Assembly (NCBI RefSeq): GCF_004526235.1
Contig: NZ_CP038159.1
Span: forward strand, 3,100,001-3,164,000
Direction: 5' to 3'
Length of the DNA: 64,000 bases
Origin: Sphingobacterium sp. CZ-2
GTDB lineage: Bacteria > Bacteroidota > Bacteroidia > Sphingobacteriales > Sphingobacteriaceae
In this document: positions 62,484 through 64,000 of the stretch, piece after piece
Layout: each line of letters opens with the position of its first letter
How positions within the stretch are numbered: position 1 is the first letter of the stretch
Position numbers and translations under genes: made by a program
The notes under the pieces: model-generated
What the model was told of the DNA's origin: nothing
Databases searched by the model: none
What the model saw: only the letters and a program-made list of their open reading frames with translations

Positions 62484-63972
62484 AATACCGCACTAAAATC
62501 TGATTGTCCAAACGATTGATCTCCACCGGTATTTTTTGCATATCTGTTGCAAAGTCCGTGAGTTTGGAGAAATTGTAGTCATAGAAACGCAGGTTGTCCA
62601 CCTTATGGTTCACCTGTTGGAAATCTACGTTTTTATCTGGGGAGAATAAACAGAAGCCCCATTCGCCGAAGGAAGGCACATAAGCATGGTAAGCCTGTGG
62701 GTTCGGAAAAATAGAAGCAATGGTTTCATGAATGCACCAATAGGCTTTTGGCGCATAATAGGGTGATGTGGTTTGCACGGCAATAATGCTTTGCTCATGC
62801 ATCAGAAACCGTAAGCGCTTGTAAAAAGCATTGGTGTACAATTTGCCTAAGCTGTAGTTGGAAGGATCCGGAAAATCGATGATGATGACATCATATTGCT
62901 CCTGATGGTCCTTTATCCAGATAAATGCATCTTCATTTACGACCCTTACCTTAGGGCTGTTCAATGCATCCTGATTATGCTGACGAAGAATTTCATTAGT
63001 CTGAAACAGTTTGGTCATCCCTTCGTCCAGGTCGACCAAGGTAATATGTTCTACCATAGGGTATTTCAGGATTTCCCTGGCGGCCAAACCATCGCCACCC
63101 CCTAAGATAAGCACACGTTTCGGTGTTTTGGCAACCGACATGGCGGGATGCACCAGGCATTCATGGTACCTATACTCATCCTTGGTGTTGAACTGAAGGT
63201 TGTTGTTCAGAAACAGCTGGTAATTTCCTTTGGAGGAGGTCAGTACAATACGCTGATAGGTCGTCGAATGCTTGTAGATGACGTTGTTTCCATATAGCTG
63301 GTTCTCCGAATAGGCTAGGAGCCGATCGGAGTAATAGAAGACAACTACAAGGAATACCAAACATAGTATAGCCTTAATCTTTATCCAGGTAGGCCTTTTC
63401 AGGAACTTGCTCAGGTAAAAGGCAAGGAAAACCCCTACACAGATATTGATGATTCCGAACAAGAGGGAAGTACCCATTACCCCTAATTTTGGGATCAGCA
63501 GGATCGGGAATAAAACCGAAGCGATCAATGCACCGATGTAATCAAAAGCGAAAACATTGGAGACCAAATCCTTGAATTGCACCCTGTCCTTGAGGATGTT
63601 CATCAACAAAGGGATTTCCATTCCACAGAGGCAACCTGTTAGAAATACAATAAAGTATAAAATAAACTGGAAATGTTCAACCTGTTGAAATAGAAGGAAT
63701 AAAAGGACGGAACTTGTGCCGCCAATGATACCTATCAAGAGTTCGATCTCGATGAATCGATCGAACAGGTTCTTATGGATAAATTTGGCGAGATAGGAAC
63801 CAACCCCCATTGAAAAGAGGTAAGTACCGATGATGAAAGAGAATTGCTTTACCGAATCTCCCAATAGATAACTGGCCAATGCACCAGCCACCAACTCGTA
63901 GACCAATCCACAAATGGCGATGATGAATACAGCTAATAAAAGGAAGATGGAAAGATTTTTCTTTCTATCCAT
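62458..63972 (-). CDS. Membrane-anchored spermidine synthase-like protein
   Basis: 504 residues. Six or seven membrane helices (about 1-210), then an aminopropyltransferase-like Rossmann domain: RVLILGGGDGLAAREILKY (about 285-303), ITLVDLDEGMT, and IIDFPDPSNYSLGKLYT in place of the classic DSTDPVG. The Asp of DPS is kept, but the surrounding motif differs from true SpeE, as in other membrane-fused family members whose activity is unproven. Overlaps the FAD oxidoreductase by 26 bases and the partial gene upstream by 8 bases. Confidence 0.88.
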   Translation of the reverse strand: MDRKKNLSIFLLLAVFIIAICGLVYELVAGALASYLLGDSVKQFSFIIGTYLFSMGVGSYLAKFIHKNLFDRFIEIELLIGIIGGTSSVLLFLLFQQVEHFQFILYFIVFLTGCLCGMEIPLLMNILKDRVQFKDLVSNVFAFDYIGALIASVLFPILLIPKLGVMGTSLLFGIINICVGVFLAFYLSKFLKRPTWIKIKAILCLVFLVVVFYYSDRLLAYSENQLYGNNVIYKHSTTYQRIVLTSSKGNYQLFLNNNLQFNTKDEYRYHECLVHPAMSVAKTPKRVLILGGGDGLAAREILKYPMVEHITLVDLDEGMTKLFQTNEILRQHNQDALNSPKVRVVNEDAFIWIKDHQEQYDVIIIDFPDPSNYSLGKLYTNAFYKRLRFLMHEQSIIAVQTTSPYYAPKAYWCIHETIASIFPNPQAYHAYVPSFGEWGFCLFSPDKNVDFQQVNHKVDNLRFYDYNFSKLTDFATDMQKIPVEINRLDNQILVRYFDEEWSKI

Positions 63973-64000
63973 GAATTGAGGCTGCGATAATAATGGAGAT
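63965..64000 (-). CDS. 3' end of an upstream gene, cut by window edge
   Basis: Reverse-strand frame of 11 codons reading ISIIIAASIHG and ending TAG at 63965-63967, open to the window edge. The 8-base overlap with the next start (ATGGATAG) and the hydrophobic residues fit the C-terminus of a small membrane protein in the same operon. Family members of this operon type often carry a DUF350 gene at this place, which would fit, but 11 residues cannot prove it. Confidence 0.35.
   Translation of the reverse strand: MSIIIAASIHG

Overview
The window looks like chromosome from a member of the Bacteroidota, most likely Sphingobacteriaceae (Sphingobacterium or a close relative). Reasons: a SusC/SusD pair, a DUF6266-type protein, a DUF3810 protein, a TonB-linked receptor with a CarboxypepD-like domain, promoter boxes of the TAnnTTTG type that Bacteroidota sigma factors use, weak or absent Shine-Dalgarno sites, and palindromic intergenic repeats of the GTCATCCTGAGCG class. 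No transposase, integrase, phage gene, rRNA or CRISPR array was seen. One tRNA (His, GTG) is present.

Layout. 1-1,200: the start of a DUF6266-like gene cut by the window edge, a small membrane protein, and two tandem small-RNA-like units. 1,201-9,900: gpsA-hemF, two M16 peptidase genes, tcdA, a TatD-like hydrolase, small unknown proteins, a histone-deacetylase-like amidohydrolase and a nucleoid-associated protein. 9,900-13,830: DUF3810 protein, Fe-S scaffold/carrier (IscA type), cysteine desulfurase, MscS channel and a 48-residue protein. 13,838-17,675: glycerol operon glpD-glpK-glpF. 18,129-22,811: Tat-exported Gfo/Idh/MocA oxidoreductase followed by a HEAT-repeat protein with two 3-keto-disaccharide hydrolase (DUF1080) domains. 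22,918-33,044: S9 peptidase, SMC, DUF6882-like and DUF4397-like proteins, a SUFU-like protein and HtpG. 33,392-33,466: tRNA-His with a near-consensus promoter. 34,264-40,493: a MocR-type regulator divergent from a five-gene biotin cluster (ferritin-like diiron protein, bioF, bioD, bioB, bioA). 40,482-46,052: SH3-like secreted protein, two methyltransferases, an endonuclease/exonuclease/phosphatase-fold protein, GNAT acetyltransferase and small unknowns. 46,265-53,114: acyl-CoA dehydrogenase and a FadB-like fusion converge on the 2-methylcitrate cycle genes prpB-prpC-prpD. 53,584-58,112: an isolated SusC/SusD pair. 58,739-64,000: M48 peptidase, a Tat-type FAD oxidoreductase and a membrane-anchored spermidine synthase-like protein.

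How the genes work together. The glp operon imports glycerol, phosphorylates it and oxidises it to dihydroxyacetone phosphate; gpsA runs the reverse reaction for lipid synthesis. The acyl-CoA genes and prpBCD make a plausible unit in which fatty or branched acyl-CoA oxidation yields propionyl-CoA that the methylcitrate cycle turns into pyruvate and succinate. The biotin cluster encodes the four late steps, but this locus has no bioC/bioH-type gene for making the pimeloyl precursor; in the promoter-proximal slot it has instead a diiron-type protein translationally coupled to bioF.

Most notable observations: (1) the diiron protein and MocR regulator wired into the biotin operon; (2) a dispersed palindromic repeat sitting in frame inside bioF; (3) two tandem RNA-like units with compensatory base changes in their terminal stems; (4) three families of dispersed intergenic repeats, two of which occur as a fixed composite; (5) a FadB-like protein that has lost one of the two hydratase catalytic glutamates. 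All functional calls rest on reading motifs by eye; no database search was run.
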